A stretch of DNA of 35,937 bases from Blepharisma japonicum (GCA_949751835.1 CATKHK010000169.1:1-35937); one strand, 5' to 3'. Shown: positions 1 to 11,173, numbered from the stretch's first letter. The notes: generated by a model not told the origin, from the letters alone. Translations and numbers: made by a program.

Positions 1-3000
1 ATTTAGTGCCTTTTCAATTTCTATTATACTAAGATCAACTTGGCTTTTTAGCAAATTTCTTGAGTCATCGGTGATAAAAATTTCAAAGGCATTTTTTGGG
101 TCCGAAATTGGATCTCTCTCCATTATTTTCCTAATTAATTCTTCTGGGTTGTCTTCAATAGGATCAATTGTCAAAGCCCCATCTTTTGTTTTATCTCTTA
201 TATCTTTTAAAATATGAATAAATGCTTCATCTGAATTTTCTTGTTTTTTAATTATCGAATTTACTTTTCCATATATGTTTGAAGCTTCTCTCTTTATATA
301 CTTTGTAAAAGCATATGTAAATGAGATGCTATATTTATTGAAATCAGCAATGAGTCTTCCTAAAGTATGAGCAAGTTTTTGAACTCCTTCAAATCGATCT
401 CCTTGAGTGTTTGAGCTTAGTAAAATTAATGGTCTTACACTTCGACATTTTTTTGCATACTCTACAATGCTTATTGTGCTTGCAATATCCAATTCTACTC
501 CTCTTGTTTCCATTAATCCTGGAGTATCAATTATATAAATAATCTCTCCATTAGCTAATTTTATGGCAATAGGCGTAATATATCTCGTTTCTGATTGATC
601 ACAAGATGAAATTATCGTCTTTTTTAATGCACGGTTTCATATAGCAGTTGCTTTAATGTCTGTTATCTCATCTTCTCCTGTAACATATTCCATTTTAGAG
701 CCACATAGAAAATGGACTGTCGTTGATTTTCCTACACCTGTAGCCCCAATTAACAAAATAATGTCTTTATTTTCTAAATCCCCAGAATTTTCGACTGATT
801 TTTTAATTAAACGCTCCATCTCCTTTACATTAACATGCCTATATTCTTTCAGGATATTTTCTGTTTCATTAATCAATCTTTCTCAATCTTGATTTTCAAA
901 ATAACTTCAAAAGTTTCCAGGGACATCAACTTTTCTGTTTTGCTGCAAAAACTCAACAAAATTGTTGAATTCTTTATTAGGATCAATAACTTCTATTTTC
1001 CTGTGAATGTCTAACTCTGGGTCAAAATTATAGTTTTTATAATAGGAATAGCACAAAATGCTGCTAAGAAATTTTTCAGCACAAAATGGCATAGCTTTGA
1101 TATCATCCATCAACTCTTCTATAGCATCAATCTTTTTTTGAATTTCCATTTTTATAGGATCTATAGCCAATAAAGAATTTGAGCTTATCATATTGTCACC
1201 GGAATGAAGCAATTCCAAATCAACAAGTTTCTCTTCTTCAAATTTTACAACATCCTTTTTAATTTTTTGGTTCTGTGAGATAGATCTCTCAGTGGTCTCT
1301 ATTGCTTTTTCTGGATCATTAGATATTTCGAAATCATATTTGGTTAATTCCTTTCTAAATTCTTCTGCTGAAACTGCAACCTCAGTTTTGTTTATTTCTG
1401 GCTCTTTTCTAGTCATATCTAAAATCTCACTAGTTTTCCCCACAAATATCATATCAATAGAGTTTCTCAATTCGTTTTCCATATTCTCAACTGCAAAAAT
1501 CATCCCGTATATATGAGGATCTGTATATAAGCTGCCATGAGTTGCTACCGTTTCTTGGTTTTGCCTTGTTACGCTCCCATTTAATTCAAACCTTCCCGCA
1601 ACTGGGTTGTTGATTGTGATTTGCAAAAATAAAGTCGTGATTATTTTATAAGTTATAGTCTGACTTTCAGAGTCAAGCTTTGCAGTGACTAAGTTCGTGG
1701 ATCCCCAAGTTCCCTTTTCAGTAATCCCTGCAGCTCCTAGATCTTTTTTGACTAGAAAAGCTCCCGCAAATTCATTAGGGCTTGTATCCCACAGGTAAAC
1801 TGATGAAATTCCTGCATCATAATAGAGGTTTTTATATTCATTAAAGATCTCATTGGCTTTTATTTCTACTTGGCGAAGCTCTGTAGAAGGAAAGTGGCCT
1901 TCTGGCAAAGGAGGCTGATAGTTGTTACTATAAGGAGATCTGTATGAGTGTTTGTCACGATTGAATTCACAGAGAATAAATTGTTTGCCTGTTCTTTCAC
2001 ATACTCCAAGTTCTAATGGCTTATCAGCTCTTTTGTAGACTTGATCAACTATTTCTCCGTTTTCAATTAATTTATAGATACCAGTAAGGCTCTTTTCACA
2101 GGTAGAAGGTGGCATTCTTCTCGTGAGTTCAATAGATGAGATAAGGACATCATGCATATTAAACAAGTTAGTATCATAAGGATTTGAGGGCGATATAATA
2201 AGAGATTTTGAGACTGGAGCTGCATGAAGAAAAGATTTGGAGTTTGAATGGGGCTGTTCATCCATCAGCATATTATATTTTATAATATTATCAGTTTCTT
2301 TAGGATCTTCAACTATCATAGATTTCGATCTAAGCATTATAAAAATGGAATGCAGCTTTTCCAACTCAGCAAGATTGCTTTCTTCAATTTTTACATCTTC
2401 TAATTTTTTCTTTTTAAGATAAAAGGAAATACTCTCTTTTGCTTCATTTATCTTTTCTTCAATTTCTTCAGGATTTTCGATTTCATACTTGATTAATCCT
2501 TGGCTAAGCACTTCTTCTAAATTTTCTTCCTCTAAAATTCTTGTTTTTGTATTAATTTCATTATGCAGTTTTAGCAACCTCTCAAGATCTAGCAATTTCT
2601 TTTTTGCATCATTCTCATCATTATATTTTTTCCTTTTATTATAAAAAGCAATGTCCCCTTTGGTCTCTTCTATTTCTTCTGGGACACTATTTATATCATT
2701 GATATCATACATTCTTAGCAGCTCATTAATTTCCTCCATGATTTTATTTACTTCACTCATGCTTTGCAGATTTTCGCATTCTTCATTTTTATGCTCTATC
2801 TCTTTTTCGCATTTTTTATTTCCATTTTCTGCTATAGCTTTGCTTTCATTCAAGCTTTCGGAAAGAATTCCAATGTTTTCTTCATTGATAAATTCTATTT
2901 CTACACTTAAAATTTCGTCACCATCGCTAGGGATCCTTATTCATTTTTTTGGAATGAGATTTTGGTTGAAGTCAATTAATGCTGACCCCATGAGCTTTTG

Positions 3001-3243
3001 GTCATTGTTCATCCAAACATAGAAAGTGATGACTACAGAACTAAAGTCGCTTTGCTGCAAGCGAACTGGAGAAAGGCTGGACACTTGTGATGGCTCAAAA
3101 GTTGAAGACTGAAAGATGATTTTGTTGGTTTGGGGATGTTTAAGTGTATAGCTGAGTTTTAGATTGGCATCAAACTCTAAGTTTGGCATTAATTCAACTT
3201 GGCTGACTTTAAAGTTAAGTCATGAGCTATCTCTGCTAATCAT
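1..3243 (-). CDS. Gene A: giant protein with C2-like N-terminus, capping-protein-beta domain and P-loop GTPase domain (3' part outside window)
   Basis: The start is ATG at 3243, matching the starts of genes C and D (all begin M-I-x-R-D-S-S). The frame is open to the left edge (about 1,081 codons) if TGA is Trp, for example the TGA codons just above 2941, 907 and 637. Residues 18-115 are beta-rich and possibly C2-like. Residues 150-310 are charged helix containing two copies of a roughly 65-residue repeat. Residues about 363-613 are a CapZ-beta domain absent from genes C and D. A third repeat copy follows. A GTPase domain starts near residue 800, with P-loop GATGVGKST (residues 833-841, near 721-747) and a DTPG switch motif near 520-531. 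By homology with gene D, a helical stretch, SecA-like motor and VWA part should follow beyond the edge. The GTPase looks AIG1/septin-like (TRAFAC type), but no clear NKxD motif is seen. It is the first member of the minus-strand array. The combined function is unknown. Confidence 0.9.
1405..2157 (-). other. F-actin-capping protein subunit beta (CapZ-beta) domain embedded in gene A
   Basis: About 250 codons in frame with gene A read as a nearly full-length capping protein beta subunit; the free-standing subunit is about 270-280 aa. Visible family signatures in order are: an N-terminal helix with RRMPPS; FNRDKHSYRSPYSNNYQPPL; an SSVYLWD strand; NGSVTRQ in the sheet; and a C-terminal helix with MENELRNS followed by FVGKTSEI. 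The C-terminal actin-binding tentacle is not clearly recognisable after TRK at about 1405-1413. Capping protein beta normally pairs with alpha to cap actin barbed ends, and no alpha subunit is in the window. Flanking residues on both sides align with genes C and D, which have only a short linker here. Identification of the domain is firm; whether it still dimerises or binds actin is unknown. Confidence 0.94.
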
Positions 3244-3860
3244 TTATAGAAATCTACAAATCTTTGAGGATTTATCCTTCAGAAAATGGCGAAACAAAAG
3301 AATTAGTGTTAGCTTACAATCTAAATTGACAAATATAAGAAGAAAATTCAAATTCATCAATTAGTCTGCAAGAATAAAATCTAAGAATATAGAAACAAAA
3401 TAGAAAAAAATTTACCCAACTTATTGTTCACTGATATTCTAAAAGTATAAGAGAAATGCATTCTCATCATATCTTAAGGGGAGAATAGGGCCCATATTTC
3501 TGAAATTCTAAAAATAATCACTTACTTTAATACTCTGATAACCGAAAACGAGGAAATTAGTGAGGTTTCTGAGGCATAAAGAAGCTTAACCAAAAATGAG
3601 AATACAAGTCAAAAGAAGCTCCAAAGTCTTCATTTTTTGTGTATTAAATATTAAATTTGTGGGTAGCCTTCAATCCAATTAAGCTCAATTTTATTGACTA
3701 TTAATATAAAGCCAAGGGCTGTTTCCACTAATTACTTTGTGTAGCAAATAAAGTGGAGATTCCTCAAATTTCGCATTCTTTAAATGAATTATTAATTGAA
3801 GCTGCTAAGACACTTCAGAATGCATGCAGGAAATTGAGACATCGATGAAAGTCTTAGAAA
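3244..3860. repeat. Upstream region of gene A, repeated at 9967-10593
   Basis: About 620 bp matching 9967-10593 with small indels. Both copies carry, for example, atctacaaatctttg, gttagcttacaatctaaatt, gggcccatat and gtgggtagccttcaatccaa. It includes the presumed promoter of gene A, since transcription runs leftward from 3243. It is unrelated to the upstream flank shared by genes C and D. No promoter motif can be named. A plus-strand frame at 3478-3654 looks coding but contains a TAA at 3577. Confidence 0.85.
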
Positions 3861-4139
3861 TGGATCATCATGAAAAATTGGCAGTAAAGATTGACGACTA
3901 TGGCTTCTAATCATACCACAAGCCTCAACTTTGCTTAAAATTCCAATTGAAGAATTTGTTAGGAGCCTACTTTTCTAGCTAATCATTTAATGTTTAAACT
4001 TAGTTGAACTAAATATTTTTTGATTATTTATATTTTTCAACTTCATAAACATAAAATAAAATTGATTAAGAGCTTAGCCATTATATAATGTTTTTTAGCG
4101 ACTTTAAAAAAGTGAAAAAAGTATTAAAACTGAGTTATT
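3861..4139. other. Single-copy stretch 3' of gene B
   Basis: AT-rich sequence downstream of the gene B stop. A short plus-strand frame, ATG 3820 to TAG 3976-3978 (52 aa, reading TGA as Trp three times, Trp-rich near its middle), overlaps it. It diverges from the repeat copy after about 3848 and is not recognised. Nothing else is supported here. Confidence 0.3.
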
Positions 4140-7100
4140 TTAAGTATAAGAAGGAGGATACATTTCTTTATAGAGCTTGACTGCTTCTTCTCCAGCTACC
4201 TTCCTTAAAATCTCAGAAGAAACCAAATCAGTTAGCCTATCAGCACCTGAAATTGAATTAATATGAAGAAATCCACTTTGTCCTTTTGTTAAAGCTGCGA
4301 TTTCTTCAAAAGCTTCTTCGGCGCCCTCATAAACATAAAATGCATTTATTGGGACTTTCTTTTTTATGATTGTTGCTAATTCATGCATATAATGTTCGAC
4401 TACTCTAAATTTAGATTTATTTCAATATGAAATATACTTGGCTCGTTTTCCCTGAATATCTTCAACTGTATTTGGAGGCATATCGCCAATTAAAATAACT
4501 TGTGAAATTGTATCATTTTTTATAACATTATTTACGTGCCATAATCCAACCTCTATTGCTTCATTTCCCCAGCCTCCTTCAGGTTCTACATTAGCCATAA
4601 AGCTTTCAAGAATATCTGGCTTATTTGTTCATGGTGAAACTTGAAGGATTTTATCGTCAGTAGAATTATAATTTCTATACACGCAATACTGCAACTGAAA
4701 GCACTCAGGGTTTATGCCTTTATTTGAAAGCACTGCGCACACTCGTGAGAACATAATTTTCACTGTATTTTTAGCATTTTGCAATAAATGAGACATAGAT
4801 CCAGTTGCATCCATTAAAACAATAGTTTTTGATGTTCCTAATTCAATACTGAGACCTTTATTAAGCTCTAACAAGAAATTTTTAGATTTTTGGACATCAT
4901 TATACTCGATTCAATCCAAAAACTTAATTGTCTCATTATGAAAAGTTTTAGATTGCATCACATAGCCTGATTCATTGGTATTCTTGATTTGATTAAACTC
5001 ATTTCTTTTCTTATTTAAAGGTTCATAAAATGTTCCGCCATTTCTCATTATTTCGATTTCCATTTTATTGACTTGGAATTTTTCTAGGTCATCATCTAAA
5101 AGTATTAAACTGTACGATCCTTCCTGCCCTTGTCTTGCAGACCTTCCCATAATTTGAGTTTCTTCTGATATATTTTCTGATAGGAATGCTTGAATTGCAT
5201 GAACTCCTCCATTGGTCTCAACTTCTTGGTTTTGGCATTTAAAATCAATTCCTCTGCCAAAAACTCGGGTTAATAATGTCACAGTATTTGGAACTGTTGC
5301 TTTTTTAATCATCATACCTCTATCCTCTGCTGATAAACTCTCTGTCATCAACTGTATATCATAGTCAGTGTCCTTTAAGCTCGAGTTATTATAAAAATTC
5401 ATTAGTTTCTTTTCGTCTTCGAAAAACACAAAAACAGATCTTTTGCAGCCTTCTTTTCTTCCAACTATTTGATTATTTATTTCTGCTAGTATCTTCATAT
5501 AATAATTGTCCTTGTTTTCTACATAAACATTTTTATTTATTCCAAATTTTCTGTTGCTTTTCCCAAATACTGATGGCATTAATGTTTTTAATTTTATATT
5601 ATATTCATTTTCTATAATATTTTTTTCATAATTCCCTAAAGTTTCTAAAGTTCCAGTAACTCCCATAATATACTTATATTTATGAGGTATTTCTGCAAAT
5701 GAGAACATTCCGCATTTAATTCCAATAAAAATATTTTCTTCTAAGCTATCTGTACTAATTTTTCCTTTTTCATTCTCAAAATAATAAGCAAATAATGTAT
5801 TATACCCATAGACAATATTAAATGAAATCCCATCATTTTCTTTGTAACCAATTTTATCATTTTGGACTATATAATCATGAGACTCAAATTGGCGCACATG
5901 ATTAATCATATCTTTAGCAGCTTCTTCTATAAGAAATTCAAAGCCTGGAAATTGTTGGTAGCACTGCTTAAATTCATTAGAATGCCACAGCTCTAAAAGC
6001 TGAGATGTTTTTCTATTTTTTCATATGTAGTCTGTTAAGCGGTTAATTGTGGGGTGTTTAAGCTTCGCGAGAGGTCTATAAATGTTTCCATAGAATGATT
6101 TGGTGAAAAATACATCGACTTCATCTATTAGAAGAACTTTAGGTCTTTCGTTATCTCCATAGCTTCTTTTTGGGATATCCCCAGTCCTTATAAAATCTAA
6201 GACTATTTCTCTGATATCTCCTTTAGAATTAATTTCATCTTCGCAAAGTTTATTAAAAGTTCCATACTTTATATAAGAGCAAATATTTAAAGCTGTGTAT
6301 AAAGGCTGAAAATCTTGGAAGTCTCTTTTACTTAAATGCTCACTATAGCAAGCACAGTTTATATTGAACCCTAATAAAGCAAGAATAGATGATAAGAATG
6401 CCAATGTAATCGACTTTCCTTCTCCAGTTAGAATTTGCACAAGATTATTTTTAGGTTTTGTATTCTCTTCATAGCCAATTCCAAGCATACGAAATATTGA
6501 TATGACTTGTATAGGGTGCGGAGTAACGAATGTAATTTCCTGATCTTCGTCATTAATATCTTGGTTGTATTTTTTAATATTCAAAAGCACCCATAGCATT
6601 GCTATATATGCTAAAAGCTCTGGAATAAATTCTTTCATTAGACTAATATCTGGATTTGGATACCTTGTTGTGAAGGTTTTAGATAGAACCTGAATTTCGC
6701 TAACTATTTGAGTTATGGCAGCATCCACTCCTTCATTACTAGTGACTCTTAAATAATTTCTTTGAGCTTCATCAAATCTTTCTATATAATCTAAATAATT
6801 TTCTTCTAGTTCTTGTAAATCCAGATTTGAGCCTTGGATATGCTGCAAAGCATAATCGATTCCATGCTCCTGGGTTTTTTTCAGTCACAATCTTTGCATT
6901 ACTCCTTCAAAGAATTTATGTTCTGTAATAATGCAGAGCCCTAGTCCGCTAGCATGTTTTTCTAGCTCTTCAAAGATTGCAACTGCTTTTGTTTTGTTCT
7001 TTTTTCTAAATGTATCTAAAAATTCATCCAAAATTGTATCTAATCCTGCTTTTAACAATGGAAAATTATTTGAAATGTTTTTCATGCCTATCATAGCCTC

Positions 7101-7334
7101 AATCATTTCTCTTGCGTCATTTCCTTTTTCCGCTTTTTCCTTTAATTCATAAGTTTTGCTATAAATTTTTTCTTCAATTTTTCTGAGTGTTTTTTTCCAA
7201 TCAAAATCTTTAATATTTAAACTCGCCTCAAAATGAGTTAAACAATTATAATAAATCCGAATCTCATTAAATTCTTCTTTCCTGATATCATCTTTATTTA
7301 TCAAATATAATGCATCGTTAACAATCCTATCCAT
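4140..7334 (-). CDS. Gene B: 5'-truncated paralogue with SecA-like DEAD motor and canonical VWA domain
   Basis: The frame is open from TAA at 4140 up to 7592, with TGA as Trp at several gaps (for example near 6018, 5910 and 4875). The first in-frame Met is at 7334, giving 1,064 aa. Homology to gene D continues upstream to about 7590, just before a TAG at 7593, so the copy has lost about 1,900 N-terminal residues and the true start is uncertain. From Met 7334, SecA-type motifs in order are: a Q-type motif (HPIQVISIFRML), GEGKS 304-308, YLS-like SKRD, DEVD from 404, MGVTGT, FGRGIDF (G693), and GRSARQG from 730. After these comes a VWA domain with an intact MIDAS, DATGSMS from 842, and a GDMPPN strand end. 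It is the only copy here with an intact MIDAS. More diverged than C, D and E are from each other. It could be a functional short gene or a relic; the conserved motifs favour past or present selection. Confidence 0.72.
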
Positions 7335-7592
7335 TTCTTTCGAAATGGATGCAATAATATCAGATTGTATTTCTTCAAGATTAGCATAATCTGTATTTAA
7401 ATGATTTTTTACTACTTCAAAACTTTTTATTTGGTTTCATCTTTCTTTGAGATCATTAACAGTGTCTTCTAGAAGTTTTTGATGCTTAATTTCATCGTTT
7501 TTAATTTTAAAAGTTGAGAAATAAGCTTTAAAGCCATAAAGAGTTTTACTTAAATCCTCAGATAAATCTGCATATCAAGGCTTGAGTTTAAA

Positions 7593-8326
7593 CTAAGATT
7601 AAAGACTGCGCACTTCCTTATTTAGAATCTCATCAAAGGTAAATTGCTAGGATTATTCAACCACAGATGTGAACTTCTTATCTTATTGATTTCGATCAGT
7701 TAAGATTCTTCTCTTCAGACATGACCCGTGCGATTTCACACAAATCCTACTAGAAAAACATTTTTGTCATTTGTGTACTTTTTTGGGGTTTTTGTCTTTT
7801 TTTTTAATGCTTTATGGTCTATATTTAATCTAATTGACTTAAAGTTAATTCCACTTAAATTATCCTGATTCAATTTTATTGATATTAATCTGCTTTTTTT
7901 AACAGATATAACATATTTTGAGTAAACAAAGCAGAGAAATAAATAAGCCAAAAAGTTGAAAAAATTAATAGATAGTAAAATAGAACAAAAAATAGTGCCC
8001 AAGAAATGATTACTTCACACGACCTGTTCATACGGAACAACTAAGTAAATCCTCAGAAGAAGGAAGAAGAAGTCAGCAAAGCACGATTGAAAATGAAGGA
8101 AATAAATATGAAGAAAGTGACACCTCAAATGAAGGAGAATCAATTGAGTTAACACAAAAATAAGAGCAGAAAATGAAATAAATAAAGAGATTCTAGGTTT
8201 AATTTTTAAAAAATAGTTTTAAAAGCACTCGCAAAATCATTGCTCTTCAGTTTAAAATTTAACAAATAAATAAAAATCTAAGTTAGGCATCCAATTCTAA
8301 GATATTAATTGCTTTTTATAATAAAT
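7593..8326. other. Gene-poor spacer with a possible plus-strand coding remnant
   Basis: No gene B homology is visible beyond 7592, where stops in all relevant frames begin (TAG 7593, TAA 7599 on the minus strand). On the plus strand, 7996-8163 is an open frame of 55 codons, Glu/Ser-rich and ending ESIELTQK-TAA, preceded by a TAG. It looks like the acidic tail of a lost gene. A hydrophobic plus-strand frame at about 7759-7920 ends in TAA before it. An 88-residue minus-strand frame (7736-8002) is low-complexity and not convincing. Confidence 0.3.
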
Positions 8327-8773
8327 ATGAAATATTCAATAGAGCAGGATCCAATGTGGAAGTATACAAAGTTAGAATGAAGCATTTGGGGTAAAACTGC
8401 TGGAGCATTAAGGAGCGGAAAAGTTAAAGTAATAGAACAGATCATGGCAAAGTACAGCCGACGCAATGTCCAAAGATTTATTAAAGAGAATATTGACGTA
8501 TTTTTCAGTATTGCCTTGTCTTCACATCATAGTGAATCAATCGATTTTATCATCAGACATGTGGAAAAGGACTTACTAATGGAAGCTATTGAAAGTGACG
8601 ACCACTTAGATTTGAGGAATTTTATAGATTATGTTTCTAGGAAAAAAGAACAAAATCTGCTCGAACAAAGTCTACTCGAAATTTGGAGAGAAACACTGGC
8701 TAAGTTAGCCGAATTGGATGTTGAGCTAGGCAAATTGATATACAGTGTTGGCCACGCTATTTTCAATAATTAA
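8327..8773 (+). CDS. Hypothetical 148-aa helical protein, possibly ankyrin-like
   Basis: This is the only convincing plus-strand gene in the left half. ATG at 8327 follows an in-frame TAA at 8306. One TGA (near 8378, in LEW-SIWG) must be read as Trp, and the frame ends at TAA 8771-8773. An internal Met at 8444 would give 109 aa under the standard code. The protein is predicted to be almost all helix, with pairs of amphipathic helices such as SESIDFIIRHV and LRNFIDYVSRKKEQ. That pattern could be degenerate ankyrin-type repeats, but no canonical motif is present. No signal peptide or membrane segment is seen. Its sequence is less AT-rich than the flanking spacer. It is opposite in strand to the array and stands alone, so no functional context is available. 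I do not recognise the family. Confidence 0.5.
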
Positions 8774-9966
8774 ATCTGAATATTTTAGGTAATCCTTCTG
8801 ATTTGATAAATTATACATCAATAATAAATACAAATATTAATAATTGATTACTTATATTCTTCCAAGCATTTTATACTTATAATAAGAAATCTCTTAGAGA
8901 TATGTCTCTCCTGCTATTAAAATTAATGAGATATTCGATTAGGAAGGCGAAGTAGATTAGAGTTTAATTTTAGCAATTTTTCATCAAAATATATTTTTAG
9001 GTAATATTTTATGGAGTTTACTTACTTAATATATCAATTTTAGTAAAAATCATCAAGTAATGACAAATGCTAATAAATGGGCTTAGATTTATGCAGAAAT
9101 TCAAAAGATTGATAAACCGCTAGCTATCTCTGGTTAGAAGTTTTGCATCTTGAATACTACTGAGAACGCATGTAGCCTAAAATTAAATCTCAAAAAATTG
9201 AGAAAATTGCCAATTAAATGATAATTTACCCTGAAGAGAAAAGTAGCAGATCAGAATGACAAAATTGCAGCATTAAGAATTATAAGTAGCTGCATCAGAA
9301 GTAAGTAATTATGTTTTCTTCTGCTAGTGCAGAAGCAAACAAAATCATTACATGCTGAATTTATTCATCTAATAATGTTTTAAATTTGGTTCCTGACCTG
9401 TAGCTTTTTATCTTAGAATTTTTCTAATCTTTAGGTTCAACTTATATTGAATATCGCAAAAATTATTTTTATGCATCGCTTTAGCAGACTTTTCTGTAAA
9501 ATAGTACACTAGCGATATATTTTTAAATTAATAAGGGTAATTAATTTTATGCTGTCTTAAGTTATCATGAATAGTTGATTGAAATTTTCCATTGATCCCT
9601 AGTAAATAGCTATAATGGATATTCCATGTGCACTTTAATCAATTTGCCAATCAAAACTTATTGATGAAGCCTGATTGCTTCAAAATGGATTGATAGCCAT
9701 CGTAATGATAATTTAAGTACAAGTAGTGGAGCTTTAAACTTTGGTAAACTAAAAAATTTCCAAAATAGCATCTTGCAATTACTCTCAGATTAAAAGCTGC
9801 ATATTCAAATGATAGAAATTCAGTATAAAGAATTATCAAAATTGAGGCAACTAAAATATCAAAAGCAATAATATCACAAAATTATATGATAATTGCAGAC
9901 ACTGAAAATCTCCAATAATTTTTAGACTTTTACAGGAATCAAGATGGCTGGAATCAAGATGGAGTC
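8774..9966. other. Non-coding or decayed spacer
   Basis: About 1.2 kb of AT-rich sequence without an intact gene. A coding-looking plus-strand frame at 9060-9308 is broken by TAG 9084, TAG 9135 and TAA 9222. A perfect 7-bp inverted repeat with a 4-nt loop lies at 9318-9335 (CTTCTGC/GCAGAAG). A short tandem duplication (gaatcaagatgg twice) lies at about 9936-9960, immediately beside the start of the repeat at 9967. Confidence 0.4.
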
Positions 9967-10593
9967 CATTTATAGAAATCTACAAATCTTTGGGAATTTA
10001 ACCTTAAAAAATGGCGAATCAAAAGAATGAGTGTTAGCTTACAATCTAAATTGACAAATATAAGAAGAAATTTAAATTCAGCAATTAGTCTGCAAGAATA
10101 AAATCATAAGAATATAGAAACAAAATAAAATCTAGAAAAATTATTTACCTAACCTATCAATCACTGATATCCTAAAAATATAAAAGAAATGTATTCGCAT
10201 CATATTTTAAGAGGAGATGAGGGCCCATATCTCTGAAATTCTAAAAATAAGCACTTATTTTAATACTCTGCTAACGAAAAGCAAGGAAATTAGTGAAGTT
10301 TCTGAGGCATAAAGAAGCTTAACCAAAAATGAGAATACAAATCAAAAGAAGCTCAAAAGTAAGTCTTCATGTTCTGTCTATTAAATATTAACTTTGTGGG
10401 TAGCCTTCAATCCAATTAAGCTCAATTTATTGACTATTAATATAAAATCAAGGGTTATTTCCACTAATCACTTTGTATAGCAAAAAAAGTGGAGATTCCT
10501 CAAATTTCGCATTCTTTAAATGAATTATAAATTGGAGCTGCTAAGGCACTTCAGAATGCATGCAGGAAATTGAGACATCGATGATTGTCTTAG
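9967..10593. repeat. Second copy of the gene A upstream region, without its gene
   Basis: Matches 3241-3860. The similarity begins at the same cat triplet (9967-9969) that is the ATG of gene A, and nothing of the gene A coding region follows on its left. The right end stops where duplicated block 1 begins (10594). This is an orphaned promoter/5' flank, probably moved by recombination. Confidence 0.85.
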
Positions 10594-11173
10594 ATATAAC
10601 TTAATAGCAATTTCCATTAAAATTGAGTTCTGCTGTGCATAGAAATAGATTGAGCTTAATTATAATTATTGAAACTAATAAGAGCTTAAGGATGCGTTTT
10701 ATTTTTCTATCTTCCCAGCAATCACATAATAGCATTTCATAATTAAGCAATTAGTAAATGTTTAAGCTTCAATAAAATTAGTTCTGGGTCATTGAATCTA
10801 ACAAAAAACTATTATTTTTAATAGGGAAAATTAAATCAAATAAATTACATTTGCTCTATATCATTTTTGGAGTCTAATTTGCACAATACATAAATATCTT
10901 ACTGTGCTTTGGTCATTTTAATCATCCACTTAAAATTGCTTTTTTATTAGAGAATTCATCCTCTTAAGCTCATTTATTTCAGTTTATTAGTATCAGGAAA
11001 AATGAATGCTCAGTGCCTAAGCACTATAACTATCAGCAATTATGACCAAGTTTTTATTTAGTCTCAAATGATTCTAAACAATATTTTATTTTTAAAATTA
11101 AGACTTATAATACGACAGTGAGATGAAATAAAATTAATTAAAATCTTTATTGAATGATGGATTAATACCTCAG
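10594..11173. repeat. 3' flank repeat, copy 1 (start of duplicated block 1)
   Basis: Begins atataacttaatagcaatt and matches 22241-22781 closely. It also matches, more loosely, 20751-21307 and 32414-32683. It is the downstream flank of the giant genes. An inverted repeat AGTGC-ctaa-GCACT at 11012-11025 recurs at 21155-21168 and, with a change, at 22660-22673. No recognisable terminator or polyadenylation signal can be assigned. Confidence 0.8.

Noticed and set aside
1292-1516. Short plus-strand ORFs antisense to the giant genes (for example 656-892, 2651-3022, 15548-15778)
   Set aside because: They lie entirely inside well-supported minus-strand coding sequence and recur between paralogues only because the sense strand is conserved.
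3478-3654. Plus-strand frame in the gene A upstream repeat, interrupted by TAA 3577, similar in the second copy
   Set aside because: Too short and broken. Conservation between copies is explained by duplication of the whole region.
7736-8002. 88-residue hydrophobic minus-strand ORF
   Set aside because: Low-complexity Phe/Leu/Lys composition typical of antisense or random AT-rich sequence; no homologue within the array.
9060-9308. Coding-looking plus-strand frame starting at ATG 9060, with TAG 9084, TAG 9135 and TAA 9222 inside
   Set aside because: Reading the stops as Gln makes an attractive peptide, but intact genes here never use TAA or TAG internally. Three stops in 83 codons is not clearly below chance for such AT-rich DNA.
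9651-9839. 62-residue minus-strand ORF in the spacer
   Set aside because: Tyr/Leu/Phe-rich with no recognisable motif, no paralogue and no neighbouring signal.
11012-11025. Inverted repeat AGTGC-ctaa-GCACT 3' of gene C, recurring in other flanks
   Set aside because: The stem is only 5 bp and one copy (22660-22673) breaks it on the transcribed strand, so a conserved RNA structure is not supported.
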